From NCBI GenBank assembly GCA_027078745.1, contig JALWWO010000007.1:1-64000 (forward strand): a DNA stretch of 64,000 nucleotides, written 5' to 3'. The stretch is from Chromatiaceae bacterium (GTDB lineage Bacteria > Pseudomonadota > Gammaproteobacteria > Chromatiales > Chromatiaceae). Positions 9,866 through 18,934 of this stretch are shown piece after piece. Below the pieces are notes generated by a model. That model saw only the letters and a list, made by a program, of their open reading frames with translations. It had not been told where the DNA came from and made no database searches. Numbering within the stretch: position 1 is the stretch's first letter; the number at the start of each line of letters is the position of its first letter. The translations under genes and the position numbers were made by a program.

Positions 9866-11186
9866 GATGACCACTATTCTCATCGTAGAAGATGATCCCA
9901 CCCTGGGCGAGGTGCTCCAGATGCAGATCGAAGATCTGGGCTACCAACCCCAGCTGGTCACCAGCTTGCAAGCCGCGCGGCAAGCCTTGGAACAGACTTG
10001 TCCCGGGCTGATCCTGTTGGATCAGCAGCTTCCCGACGGCGCGGGGCTGGATCTCTTGGAAGAGATGGCCGATCGCCCCTGCATGCCGCCAGTCATCCTG
10101 ATCACCGGCATGCGCGACACCGACCTAGCGATCTTGGCCATGAAAGCGGGTGCCTATGATTTCATCCGCAAGCCCATGGATGTGGACGCGCTGAACCGCA
10201 CCATAGAAACCGTGCTCCGCAGCCAGCGGGCCATGCGCCCGGTTGGCGTCAAGGAGGTCCAGCCGGCAGGCATGATCGGCAACAGTCCTGCCATCACCGC
10301 CGTGGCCAAGACCATCGGCCGAGTGGCGCAGACCAACGCCACTGTGCTTATCACGGGAGAATCCGGCACCGGCAAAGAGGTGGCCGCTCGGGCCATTCAC
10401 AAGCACAGCGGCCGCAAGGGTGCGTTCGTGGCCATCAACTGCTCTGCCATCGTGGAAACCCTCTTGGAGAGCGAATTGTTCGGCCATGAAAAGGGCAGCT
10501 TCACTGGCGCCAGCACTCGCAAGCTGGGCAAATTCGAGACCGCCCGAGATGGTACCCTATTTCTTGATGAGATCGGAGAATTGGCCCCTCGCCTGCAAGC
10601 GAAATTGCTGCGGGTGCTTCAGGAACAAAATTTCACGCGGGTCGGCGGCAACGAGCTGATCCAGACCAACGCCCGCATCCTCGCCGCCACCAATCAGGAT
10701 TTGGAAGCCATGGTGCGGGAAAAGACCTTTCGGGAAGACCTCTATTTCCGCCTCAACGTGATTCATCTCCATCTGCCCCCCCTGCGCGCACGGCGGGAAG
10801 ATCTGCCCGAACTGGTGGACCATCTCTTGGCGCGGGTTCAAGCCCAGGTGCACAAGCGCATCACCCACATCACCAAGGAAGCTTGGGCGAAGCTGCGGGA
10901 ATACCCTTGGCCGGGAAACATTCGAGAGTTGGAAAACGTCCTTCTGCGGGCGGTGATCCTGGCCCCGGGCCCTGTGCTGACTCAGGAGCTGTTTCAGCTG
11001 GATCCACCGGCGCAGCCCAGCGACGAAGCCGAAGTGCCGGAACTCATCAGTCTGGAGGAATTGGAACGCCGCCAGGTCAAGGCGATCCTGGAATACACCC
11101 GCTGGAACAAGGGCCGCGCCTGCGAGATTCTCGGCATCGCGCGACCCACCTTGGATCGGAAGATCGCTAAGTTCGGTTTGAATTAA
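9864..11186 (+). CDS. NtrC-family sigma-54-dependent response regulator
   Basis: Transcriptional activator that drives sigma-54 RNA polymerase after phosphorylation. The 440-residue product has a receiver domain with the acidic pair at 10-11 and phosphoacceptor Asp53 (LILLDQQLPDG). An AAA+ domain follows with Walker A GESGTGKE, a sigma-54 contact loop reading GSFTGA instead of the usual GAFTGA, and Walker B TLFLDEIGE. A Fis-type helix-turn-helix is at the C-terminus (NKGRACEILGIARPTLDRKIAKFGLN region). The open frame extends upstream to 9753, but the receiver fold begins MTTILIVEDD, so the start is 9864 or 9867. It is divergent from its presumed kinase with overlapping start codons. The candidate sigma-54 promoter at 2487 suggests cusCBA as target, which is inference. 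Confidence 0.93.
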   Translation: MMTTILIVEDDPTLGEVLQMQIEDLGYQPQLVTSLQAARQALEQTCPGLILLDQQLPDGAGLDLLEEMADRPCMPPVILITGMRDTDLAILAMKAGAYDFIRKPMDVDALNRTIETVLRSQRAMRPVGVKEVQPAGMIGNSPAITAVAKTIGRVAQTNATVLITGESGTGKEVAARAIHKHSGRKGAFVAINCSAIVETLLESELFGHEKGSFTGASTRKLGKFETARDGTLFLDEIGELAPRLQAKLLRVLQEQNFTRVGGNELIQTNARILAATNQDLEAMVREKTFREDLYFRLNVIHLHLPPLRARREDLPELVDHLLARVQAQVHKRITHITKEAWAKLREYPWPGNIRELENVLLRAVILAPGPVLTQELFQLDPPAQPSDEAEVPELISLEELERRQVKAILEYTRWNKGRACEILGIARPTLDRKIAKFGLN

Positions 11187-12087
11187 GGGAAGAAAGCGCT
11201 CCTTCTAAGCGATGCCAGATGGCATCCATGGCATCGGCTCGGCGGCATCGGAGCCGCAGGACGGGCAAGGCGGCGGCCAGATCGCTGGCCACGGCAAAGA
11301 GGCGGGGCGCCAAACTGGGATCCAGATTGACAAAGGGCGCGTTGCCGAGCAGACGGGCCACGGCTTGGGCGGGGGAAACCGGCTCGGCCCGCAAGTCCTG
11401 TCCCTGCTCCAGCAACACCAGCGCGGCCACCGGATAGTTCGCGCGGGCTTCTGGATGCCGCAGGGTGCGGCCGAACTCTCCGGTGAAGGGCACCACGTGG
11501 GCGCGGTAGCCTCGGGCATCGGGCAGGAGCAGATTCATATCATCGCTGAGCACCTGTGCGCCGGCTGCCTGAGCTTTCCGGCTCAAGGTGGTTTTGCCCG
11601 CATTGGAATAGCCTGAAAAGATCCAAGCAGTTCCCTGGCGCACCAGGCCTGCGCTGTGCAGCACCAGACCGCCGCCCCGCAGGGCTTGATGGGCGCAGAA
11701 CACCCGCAGGAAGTTTTCCAGCACGATGGGCTTGGGCAAGTCCTCCTCCCCATGCACGCCCAAACGGGCGGGCATCCGAGGGTCTAGGCTGATCTGGGCA
11801 TCGAAGTTGAAGCCCGTGAGCTGGAAGCAGTCGGGGGAAAGGGGCTGTTGCCGCATGGTATAGCAGCCGTCTCGGGTCAACTCTTCCTGACGGACGGCGG
11901 GCGGGGCGGGGAGGCGGTATGCTTCACAGCGGAAGCGGACCTCGCCCGCCGCGGCTACAAAGCTGGGATAGGTGACATCGATCGCCCGCCCCTGGGCTTC
12001 GCTTAAGCCTTCCAACCGCAGCGTGCCCAGGGGCAGGAAGAACCCCCGGGCTTCCCTGCCCCAGACGCCCTGTGGATGATCCCCCAT
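11167..12087 (-). CDS. HprK-like serine kinase domain protein, last gene of the C25 peptidase operon
   Basis: 306 residues related to the C-terminal domain of HPr kinase/phosphorylase. Visible motifs are LHSAGLV (His144), Walker A GYSNAGKTT (about 159-167) and VLSDDMNLL with Asp182-Asp183 at the catalytic acidic position. There is no HPr or PTS gene nearby and no N-terminal HprK domain, so it is not the classical regulator. Stand-alone HprK homologues are known in peptide-modification loci; in the paeninodin lasso peptide cluster one phosphorylates the C-terminal Ser of the precursor. The short peptide in this operon ends in Ser, which makes a similar role possible (inference). Its ATG directly abuts the TGA of the upstream gene (TGAATG), so translation is probably coupled. 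The 3' end overlaps the convergent regulator gene by 20 bases. Confidence 0.7.
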   Translation of the reverse strand: MGDHPQGVWGREARGFFLPLGTLRLEGLSEAQGRAIDVTYPSFVAAAGEVRFRCEAYRLPAPPAVRQEELTRDGCYTMRQQPLSPDCFQLTGFNFDAQISLDPRMPARLGVHGEEDLPKPIVLENFLRVFCAHQALRGGGLVLHSAGLVRQGTAWIFSGYSNAGKTTLSRKAQAAGAQVLSDDMNLLLPDARGYRAHVVPFTGEFGRTLRHPEARANYPVAALVLLEQGQDLRAEPVSPAQAVARLLGNAPFVNLDPSLAPRLFAVASDLAAALPVLRLRCRRADAMDAIWHRLEGALSSLNSNRT

Positions 12088-15000
12088 TCAGGGCAATACC
12101 AGTTTGAAAGGGCCATAGGTGCGCTGAGCACCGCGGGCTTCCTGTTCGATCAGCCGATACTCATAACTGCCCCGCTCTGCACCAGGATCGATCAGCTGAT
12201 ATTGTCCCCCTGCAGGAGCATCGATGAGCCCCGGGAGCATCTCTTCGTTGATCCGAATCCATCGGGAAGTCCCCACAGGGCGCCGTTCCACATAGAACCC
12301 CAGGGTACCCCGTTCTTCCAGGGTATCCCAGGACAATAGGGCGAGCTGTCCATCCCCGTCCGGATCCAGATAGGGCGACAGGGCTTGCACCAGGCTTGCC
12401 CGATCCCAGCCTTCCCCAATGCTCGGTGCCCAGCTCTGGAGCCATCGGGCGAGTTGGGCTTGGTCCAGGGAGTTGAGGAACTCTCGGAGGAGCACCGCTC
12501 GCAGCCGAACGGCCCCGATGGTCACGGCGGTGGGTCGGAAGTCGAATTGCACCTGGTAACCTTCCACTTCCCCATCCCGCAGGGCACCGCTCGATGCATT
12601 GACGCTCAGATTGGGATCTGAGCTGACGCGGAACCGCGCGTAGGTAGTGTATTGCTGATCTGTGGGGAGATTGTCCCACTGGAAGGTGCACAGATATTGA
12701 TCGTTCCCCTGATCGGTGCAATTCGTGCCGTTGACAGTCTTGCAGTCTCCATCACTGGATTGGAAACTGCCATCGGTGCCATCTGGCACATCTAACCAGC
12801 CGCAGACCTGAACTGCCCCGCCCGTTTTGTTGGTAACGGTTACATCCGCGAAGATGCTGTAATCAGGACCTTTAGAAGCGCGAAATGCCACACCGCTTTC
12901 ATCGTCATTGCCATCAGTATCATCTTCCGATTGAGTACCGGTTTCCGCATCCGGTTGCCCCGTGTTGTCCCCAATCCAAACCGCTGTGGGGGCCGGCGTT
13001 GTGAAATCCCCCACATGAGGCAATGCATGGGAAGCATCGCCATAACCGCTGGGCAAGTCATCGTAATCCTCACTGCCTAGATGCGGATGATCTTCCACTT
13101 CACCGAACCCGAGCGGAGCGGTGTTCGCATCGCTTGTGCTCATGCCGGTATCCGAACTGATGCGGAAGCGGGCGAAGGTATCCCCCACGGGGATATATTT
13201 GCCAGAGCCGGAGTTGTCCCAGGTAAAACTCACTGTACGGTCGGGGGATCCACTGTTGTCAGACACGGTAATACACTGACCTTCCGAGGCATCAAAGCTG
13301 CCATCTGCCAAGCCATCCGCCTGTGCTGAGCCGTCCAACCAACCGCAAATCTTGGCATCGCTGCCGGTGGTGTTGTTATAGGTTACGGTTGCAGTGATCT
13401 GTGAATAGTCCGCGCTGTAGCTGAATACCACGCTATTTTCATCGTCGCGCCCTTGGCTGTCGTCCCCACTGGCATCACCGCTATGTTGCATCCCCGGGTC
13501 GCCGTCTGCAGTGCCCTCTGTGTTCGGGCCGAGGAAGAGATTCGCGGACAGGGCATGAGAGGGCGCACCATAGGCTGAAGGGGAACCGGCAGGTGTGGCG
13601 CTGCCATCGGTTGGGGTATCGCCGTAATCGGTCAGGGGATCGTGATGAGTATCCGTTACCGGCGTCGTGATTTCAGCACTGGTCACACTGACACTGTTGT
13701 CGATCTTGACTGCGCTGGAATCCACCGGGTTATCCACCTGTACCTGAAAGGTGACGGTCATGAAATCACCGGGTTTCAGGCGGAATGCATCTGCGGCAAT
13801 GACCAAATTCGGCGGTGTGCCATTACTGAGATCCGCATTGCTTCCGCCTGGTTGATTGTCCTTCGTCATGGCGGCATAACCCTGCGTCACTGCGATGTCG
13901 AAATTATCGATGCGCAGATCTCTACTATTTCTTGTACTCGTTACCCGAAATCGAACCCGCGTGTTCTCAGCAGCATAGCTGCTGATATCGAAGGATTCCG
14001 AACCAGAAGTTGCATTGCCGGTATAGGTCTTCAAGGTCGTATAGCTCGTGCCGCCATCATCGGAGATTTCCAATACAATTGCACCGCCACCCAAATTTTC
14101 TTGATCGTAGTCGAACGTCAGGGATGCCGCCGTATAATCCGATAAATCCAACTCCCGATAGATATGATCTCCCGTGGTCTCTGCCTCCACCCGCAAGCAG
14201 AGGTTATTAGGCGTGGGACAATTGGAAACCGCTTCTACCTTGATGTTTTCTGATCCGCCAACACTATCCAGCTCTACCCAAGGGCCGCTGAACGACTGGG
14301 TCCCCGTGTTACCCGAATAGCCACCGGTCTCAAAATCGTCAGCAAAGTTTTCAGTTAGGGGCTGGATAGCAAACCCCTGGGCTAGGGTGCTCTGAGCTAC
14401 GTAAGTCGTATCATTGGGCAATCCATCGTTCACCACGATATCGGTCAGGGTATCCACCCCGATATTGGTCACTGTGATCGTATATTCGATCGTATCCCCC
14501 GCATCCACGGAGCTGGAAACATCGCTGGTCTTCTGCACTGCCATGGCGAACGGATCACTGGTATAGCCGAAATCGTTATCGGCATCGGTTTCGTTAGTTG
14601 GATCATTGGTGAAGCTGGCGGTTTGAGTGAAATGCGGTGGATTGGTGGTCTGGGTGGTGCCCGTCGGCAGGGTGTCGCTGTCGATCGCAAGGACAAAATT
14701 TCCAACGCCCGCATTGAAGCTGTAATTGCCACTGGTATCGGTAGTAGTGATGCCGCTCAGATGATCGCCGGCATCCACTTTGCCGTTATTGTTCGTATCT
14801 TCGTAGAGGCGCACGGTCACATTGGAAGCTCGGTTCGTTTCCCCGGCATCGAGCACGCCGTCCAGATCCGTATCCTCAAACACTGTGCCGCTGATGGTCT
14901 TGGTCCCCGGCCCGATGCCGAAATCATTGCCGGAATCCGTCGCGCCAAAAGTGGGCGAAGTGGAAGGAGGCACTGGAAATGCTGCGGTTTCCACATTGTC

Positions 15001-16191
15001 TGTGGTCATGGAATTGTTGGCGGGCAATGTGGAGAGCTTGAGCCGAACGACGAAGGGTCCCGCGGAGGCAGTCATGAAATCGTAGGTGCCCGGCACACCG
15101 CTGGTATCCACCCCATCGAAGCTGGTGATGGTGCCTGAATTACTGGTGGTCAGTTCTTGGACCAGAAAATCATCGCCGTCGATCACCCCGTTGTTGTTGA
15201 GATCTCGGAACAACTGCACAGTGACATTGGCCCAGCCGTTGCCGCCATCATCATTTCCATCCCGATTATTATCGAAGAATACCTTACCCTTGATGTGATT
15301 GGCCCCACCGGTGAGACAGGCCACGGATTCATAATCGCTCCTGCCGGACTGTGCCTCGATATCTAAAATGCGGGTTGCTTGCGCGGTAGCTAAATCGATT
15401 TCCCAGAAGGAATCATCAAAGCCATTGTTTGAACTGCTTCCCGTAGTGCCGTAAAAAACGCCGTTATTGTAGAAGCCAAGACCTTCCATATCGTTTACAT
15501 TATCACTGCCATTCCTGAATACACCGACATCCGTGACTTCTCCCGTGTTCTTATCGATCTTGACCAAATGATCCGATGACCCACCGTTATTGGCCACCCC
15601 ATACATCTGGCCATCTCTGGGATCGATGGCGATGTCGTCAATGTCATCGAGATTAGCGCTTCCAAATACCGCCTGGGTTTGGATCACCACATAATCTACC
15701 CCTGTCCCGAAAGCATCGGGAACATGGGCACCCGTCGCGCGATCGATGCGAAATAGCAGATCTTCACCGCTCTGCCGTTCTGTGCCATAGAAATAGCCGG
15801 TCAAAGCGTCAAAGGCCAACCCATCCACATCGCTGAAGGTTACGTTACCTTGTGCGCCGTTCCCCGTGCCAAAGGTGCTAGAGGTGGGAGTGAATGTGCC
15901 TGAACTCGTATTGAGAATACCTAACTGATTCGCATTGGCTGCGTATACGGTGGTGCCGTCCAGATAAAGGGCAGCGGATTCTATAGAGCTCGTTCCCGTT
16001 GGGCCAATATTGGTCCAACTCGATGCGACTCGGTCCACCTCCTCCAATTGGTCCCCGCTATCCGCCACCACATAGCAGATTGTAGAATCTGCCCTTGCTG
16101 GAAGAGGGTTGCCCAACAGCAGGATGAGCGCTAGAAACAATATGATGTTCTTTTGGTGCGGAGAACCTCGACGGGAACATTGATGCGTCAT
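12088..16191 (-). CDS. Large secreted multidomain protein with SdrD B-like, DUF11-like and GEVED domains
   Basis: About 1367 residues starting at MTHQCSRRG, chosen because GGAG lies 7 bases upstream; the longer frame to 16239 has no such site. A signal peptide (hydrophobic IILFLALILLLG, ending near PARADS) is followed by a propeller-like region of about 250 residues. Two SdrD B-like domains (GKVFFDNNRDGNDDGG; GTVFEDTDLDGVLDAGE) have Asp/Asn-rich probable calcium loops. A DUF11-like domain (DTIEYTITVTNIG), a beta-sandwich region and two GEVED domains (GEVEDHPHL; DGEVEGYQVQ) come next. The last roughly 150 residues contain an EF-hand-like LDPDGDGQL and a fibronectin-like segment nearly identical to that of the 18931-21474 product. 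Codon use is less G+C biased than in flanking genes. Exported adhesin or surface protein is the likely class; the specific role is unknown. Confidence 0.85.
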   Translation of the reverse strand: MTHQCSRRGSPHQKNIILFLALILLLGNPLPARADSTICYVVADSGDQLEEVDRVASSWTNIGPTGTSSIESAALYLDGTTVYAANANQLGILNTSSGTFTPTSSTFGTGNGAQGNVTFSDVDGLAFDALTGYFYGTERQSGEDLLFRIDRATGAHVPDAFGTGVDYVVIQTQAVFGSANLDDIDDIAIDPRDGQMYGVANNGGSSDHLVKIDKNTGEVTDVGVFRNGSDNVNDMEGLGFYNNGVFYGTTGSSSNNGFDDSFWEIDLATAQATRILDIEAQSGRSDYESVACLTGGANHIKGKVFFDNNRDGNDDGGNGWANVTVQLFRDLNNNGVIDGDDFLVQELTTSNSGTITSFDGVDTSGVPGTYDFMTASAGPFVVRLKLSTLPANNSMTTDNVETAAFPVPPSTSPTFGATDSGNDFGIGPGTKTISGTVFEDTDLDGVLDAGETNRASNVTVRLYEDTNNNGKVDAGDHLSGITTTDTSGNYSFNAGVGNFVLAIDSDTLPTGTTQTTNPPHFTQTASFTNDPTNETDADNDFGYTSDPFAMAVQKTSDVSSSVDAGDTIEYTITVTNIGVDTLTDIVVNDGLPNDTTYVAQSTLAQGFAIQPLTENFADDFETGGYSGNTGTQSFSGPWVELDSVGGSENIKVEAVSNCPTPNNLCLRVEAETTGDHIYRELDLSDYTAASLTFDYDQENLGGGAIVLEISDDGGTSYTTLKTYTGNATSGSESFDISSYAAENTRVRFRVTSTRNSRDLRIDNFDIAVTQGYAAMTKDNQPGGSNADLSNGTPPNLVIAADAFRLKPGDFMTVTFQVQVDNPVDSSAVKIDNSVSVTSAEITTPVTDTHHDPLTDYGDTPTDGSATPAGSPSAYGAPSHALSANLFLGPNTEGTADGDPGMQHSGDASGDDSQGRDDENSVVFSYSADYSQITATVTYNNTTGSDAKICGWLDGSAQADGLADGSFDASEGQCITVSDNSGSPDRTVSFTWDNSGSGKYIPVGDTFARFRISSDTGMSTSDANTAPLGFGEVEDHPHLGSEDYDDLPSGYGDASHALPHVGDFTTPAPTAVWIGDNTGQPDAETGTQSEDDTDGNDDESGVAFRASKGPDYSIFADVTVTNKTGGAVQVCGWLDVPDGTDGSFQSSDGDCKTVNGTNCTDQGNDQYLCTFQWDNLPTDQQYTTYARFRVSSDPNLSVNASSGALRDGEVEGYQVQFDFRPTAVTIGAVRLRAVLLREFLNSLDQAQLARWLQSWAPSIGEGWDRASLVQALSPYLDPDGDGQLALLSWDTLEERGTLGFYVERRPVGTSRWIRINEEMLPGLIDAPAGGQYQLIDPGAERGSYEYRLIEQEARGAQRTYGPFKLVLP
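12121..12576 (-). repeat. Copy 1 of a 456-bp near-identical C-terminal module
   Basis: Matches 18964-19419 with only four mismatches that I could count (two adjacent at the TAGGGCGACA/TAGGGCAGCA position, two single ones near 12491 and 12560) and no gaps. It encodes the shared C-terminal module of the two secreted proteins. Identity ends abruptly at both sides, including inside the GEVED coding sequence. This looks like recent duplication or gene conversion. Confidence 0.95.
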
Positions 16192-16298
16192 CAAAATACT
16201 CCAAAAAATCAAATGGGAACCCCCGCTCTTGGCGGGCATAGCATAATCAAGCGATTTTCTGCCAAGAGCTACCGTCGCTGCCCTCTCCTAGGCAACTC

Positions 16299-16484
16299 TC
16301 AGGAGCCAAGCCGAGCCGGGCTACAAGTGGGGACGCTTTTGCCAAAACCGCCCGTGCCCTTGCCATCACAGGTCGCCGCCGCCGCTTCTAAAGGTTCGCT
16401 GCTGAGGATCTGAGGCGGTTCATAGGGTCGTTTTCTCTTCTGGGATGCGGCCCGCTCTTCCCGGGTGTCTTGAATTGTTCGCAT
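16299..16484 (-). CDS. 61-residue two-cysteine peptide with RiPP-leader-like motif
   Basis: A short peptide whose translation is strongly supported: AAGGAG lies 7 bases before the ATG, and the gene sits about 20 bases after the peptidase stop codon in the same operon. The N-terminal half is charged (RTIQDTREERAASQKRKR). It is followed by PYEPPQILSSEPLEAAAATC and a Gly-rich tail with GTGGFGKS; cysteines are at 39 and 54, and the final residue is Ser61. The YxxPxI spacing resembles the YxxPxL leader motif recognised by RRE domains in lasso peptide precursors. No RRE/PqqD, lasso cyclase or radical SAM gene is in the operon, so the type of modification is open. A function as modified peptide, peptidase substrate or signal is inference; the existence of the gene is not in much doubt. 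Confidence 0.75.
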   Translation of the reverse strand: MRTIQDTREERAASQKRKRPYEPPQILSSEPLEAAAATCDGKGTGGFGKSVPTCSPARLGS

Positions 16485-16504
16485 GATTGTTCTCCTTCAC
16501 TGTA

Positions 16505-18934
16505 CTACCAGGCCAAAACGCTGGGATCCCCCACGATGCTGTAAATGTGCGGCATGTATTCGGAAAGGCGGCTCCGGTTCTCCTGCTCGCTCTGTACCAG
16601 GGCCTTGCCGATGGACTGGCCCCAGGTACCGAAGAGCGCATCCACAAAGCTGTTACTCAGGATCTGGGCTTCCCCGTCCAGGGATAAGCCGGTCGGCGCG
16701 AGAGAAGCGATGGCGCCCCCTTCGGGGTTGAGCACCAAAGCGCCGGCCAGGGAGCGAATGCCCGGTTGGGTATCGTCCGCCACCGCACAACTCAGCGCGG
16801 TGAACAGGGGATGGATGGCATTCTGCAAGCTTCCCGCTATGTTCGCATTGAGAAAATTCTCCTGATAGTTCCCGATCTGCGCGGCGGAACCGTGCCCGTC
16901 ATAGCTCAGATAACCCAGTTCCCAAGCATCGGATTGGGACAGGGTGCCGCTCACATCATCTTGGGGATGGTAGACTTTGGTCACCCGCTCGAAGCCCAGC
17001 CCGAACAGCCGGTCCGCCAGGGCATCGGAGTTGGTATGAAAATCTCCGCCATCGTCCGGATTGTCCGCAGCCAACAGGGCGGTTCTCCGCGCCGGCGCAC
17101 CCAAGGTTTCTTCCTGGGCGATCAGCTTTTCCACATAGGCCAAGCCTTCCGCATCATTGGTGATGGGAATGCGGCCGATGGCGAAGGGCAGGGGAGTCGC
17201 TCCACTTTCTTCCAGTCCCAACAAGCGTTCATCCGAAGCGGCGAGGGCCCAAGGGGTGCTGACCATGCGGATGGGTAAAAAGCTATCCCCATAGCCCATG
17301 CGATTTTTTTCGTCCAGGGTGCCCTTGCCGACGAGCATCACATATTCAGGAGCACCGTTTCGACGGCGAAACCGCTTCATAAAACGGCTCAGGGCGCTGG
17401 GATCTACGCGGCCGTAGCTGTAGCTGTTGTAGATGGCTTCCAACCAGACGATGGCCACTCGTCCGAAGCGGTTTTTCTCATAGTCAGCCAGGGCTTCGGC
17501 AGTGCTGGCAAAAGCCTTGGGGGCGATGATGAGATAATCCACAGGAAGCGCGATCAGGAGGGAAGCCGGACTGGGTTCGAAAGGATTGCCCATGAACAGG
17601 GGATCGTCCATGAAGTAGTCGGGCTCTATCCGATCATCCGGTGCGATCTCCGGTGTTTTGAGAGTATCCACCCCAACCACCAGATAATCAGCCCCTTCTT
17701 GGGCGCGGAAACTCACCTGCCAGCCTCCATCCACCGCTGGTTCCACCAGCACGTTTTCCAACAGGGCAGCCTGTCCCTCTGGATCCTGGATCACGAACAG
17801 ATCCTCTGTGGTCAGACCAGCGACCTGCTGGGTGCCGCCGCTGACCGCTCGCATCCAGAGTTGATTGTTCTGGGCGACGGAGAGGCGCTGATATTCCACA
17901 TCGATCGCATCGAGCCACTCCCCCGGATGAGTGCCCGGGGCATACTCGGTGGTCAGGACCAAGCGATGATTGCCATCGGGATTAAAGATCGCCTGATCCA
18001 CAGAGAATTGGATCTGGGCTTCCTCAAACCCATCCCAGACTGCACTGCCGCTGCCCAGGACTGCGCCGCTGTCCCCGTCAACGAGTTCTGCCAGAACCTG
18101 ATGATCGGGTCCCTCGATGAGATCCGTAAAACCGCGCAGGGTAACACGGATGTTTGCCGTGCCCGCCTCAGCGGGATAGGGGATCTGCAACGGGATTTCC
18201 AAGCGGTCCTTATACCCGCCGTAGAGATAATCCCAGAACCAATAATCCGCATCCGGTTCCTGAGCCACCGTCCAGGTGGAATAGCGCAGATCCGGTTCTT
18301 CCTCGAAGTGCAGATGTGCTGGGAAAGGTCGGGGCCCGCTGGCCGGTGCGGCCGGCGTGCCATCGATCCATTGCATTTCCCAAGCCTGCCCTTTCTGATC
18401 ACCCAGATGGAACAGATAAGCGTTGCGATCCGTGTAGAAGGTTTCGTATCGGGCGGCGGGAAAGAGGAAGGCATCTTCTGCTTCGTCCCAATACCAGGGA
18501 GCCAGCGCACCGCCTACCCGCAGGGAGATCTTTCCTTTGTCCGCATTTTCCCGCAGTTTTTCTTCCGTGGTGCCCAGGGCCGCTGCGAGGTCTGCGATGC
18601 CCACCCGATAGAGACCCGCCGCACCGGTGCGTAACCAGAGGGTGCGATTGTTTTTCGCCTTCTGCGTGACAGGCTGCGAGGATATCCGGTGCATCTGCCC
18701 CCGCAGCTGAACCGCCTGCAGCTTGCGTTCTGCGACGGGCAGATCCAGCTTTTTCGGAATCCGGCGGCGGGCAAGGTAGCCGCTGCCCAGAGGTTGCCAG
18801 GGGCTCCACTGGCCATCCAGATCCATGGGCAGGGCCTGAGTCGCGCCCGCAGGCGCACCGATGGCGAGCAGCAGACTGCTCAGGAGCAGGTTTTTCTTCA
18901 AAGAGAGGGTTACAGGATTGTCTGGAATTTTCAT
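16505..18934 (-). CDS. Secreted C25 (gingipain-like) cysteine peptidase
   Basis: 809 residues with a signal peptide (KKNLLLSSLLLAIGAPAGATQA). The N-terminal 450 or so residues are beta-rich, followed by a C25 peptidase domain. The catalytic dyad is visible as His681 in SYDGHGSAA and Cys716 in TALSCAVADD. The 35-residue spacing is like that of gingipain His211/Cys244. Family members cleave secreted proteins or, like PorU of the type IX secretion system, trim and attach C-terminal sorting domains. No type IX genes are seen here. Translation is coupled to the upstream gene by an ATGA overlap at 18931-18934. Its neighbours are two exported proteins with the same C-terminal module and a short peptide, so these are natural candidate substrates (inference). 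Confidence 0.9.
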   Translation of the reverse strand: MKIPDNPVTLSLKKNLLLSSLLLAIGAPAGATQALPMDLDGQWSPWQPLGSGYLARRRIPKKLDLPVAERKLQAVQLRGQMHRISSQPVTQKAKNNRTLWLRTGAAGLYRVGIADLAAALGTTEEKLRENADKGKISLRVGGALAPWYWDEAEDAFLFPAARYETFYTDRNAYLFHLGDQKGQAWEMQWIDGTPAAPASGPRPFPAHLHFEEEPDLRYSTWTVAQEPDADYWFWDYLYGGYKDRLEIPLQIPYPAEAGTANIRVTLRGFTDLIEGPDHQVLAELVDGDSGAVLGSGSAVWDGFEEAQIQFSVDQAIFNPDGNHRLVLTTEYAPGTHPGEWLDAIDVEYQRLSVAQNNQLWMRAVSGGTQQVAGLTTEDLFVIQDPEGQAALLENVLVEPAVDGGWQVSFRAQEGADYLVVGVDTLKTPEIAPDDRIEPDYFMDDPLFMGNPFEPSPASLLIALPVDYLIIAPKAFASTAEALADYEKNRFGRVAIVWLEAIYNSYSYGRVDPSALSRFMKRFRRRNGAPEYVMLVGKGTLDEKNRMGYGDSFLPIRMVSTPWALAASDERLLGLEESGATPLPFAIGRIPITNDAEGLAYVEKLIAQEETLGAPARRTALLAADNPDDGGDFHTNSDALADRLFGLGFERVTKVYHPQDDVSGTLSQSDAWELGYLSYDGHGSAAQIGNYQENFLNANIAGSLQNAIHPLFTALSCAVADDTQPGIRSLAGALVLNPEGGAIASLAPTGLSLDGEAQILSNSFVDALFGTWGQSIGKALVQSEQENRSRLSEYMPHIYSIVGDPSVLAW

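Noticed and set aside
16223-16238. GC-rich hairpin (CCCGC/GCGGG) between the short peptide gene and the 12088-16191 gene as a terminator
   Set aside because: No U-run follows on the minus strand; it may affect mRNA stability but is not an intrinsic terminator.
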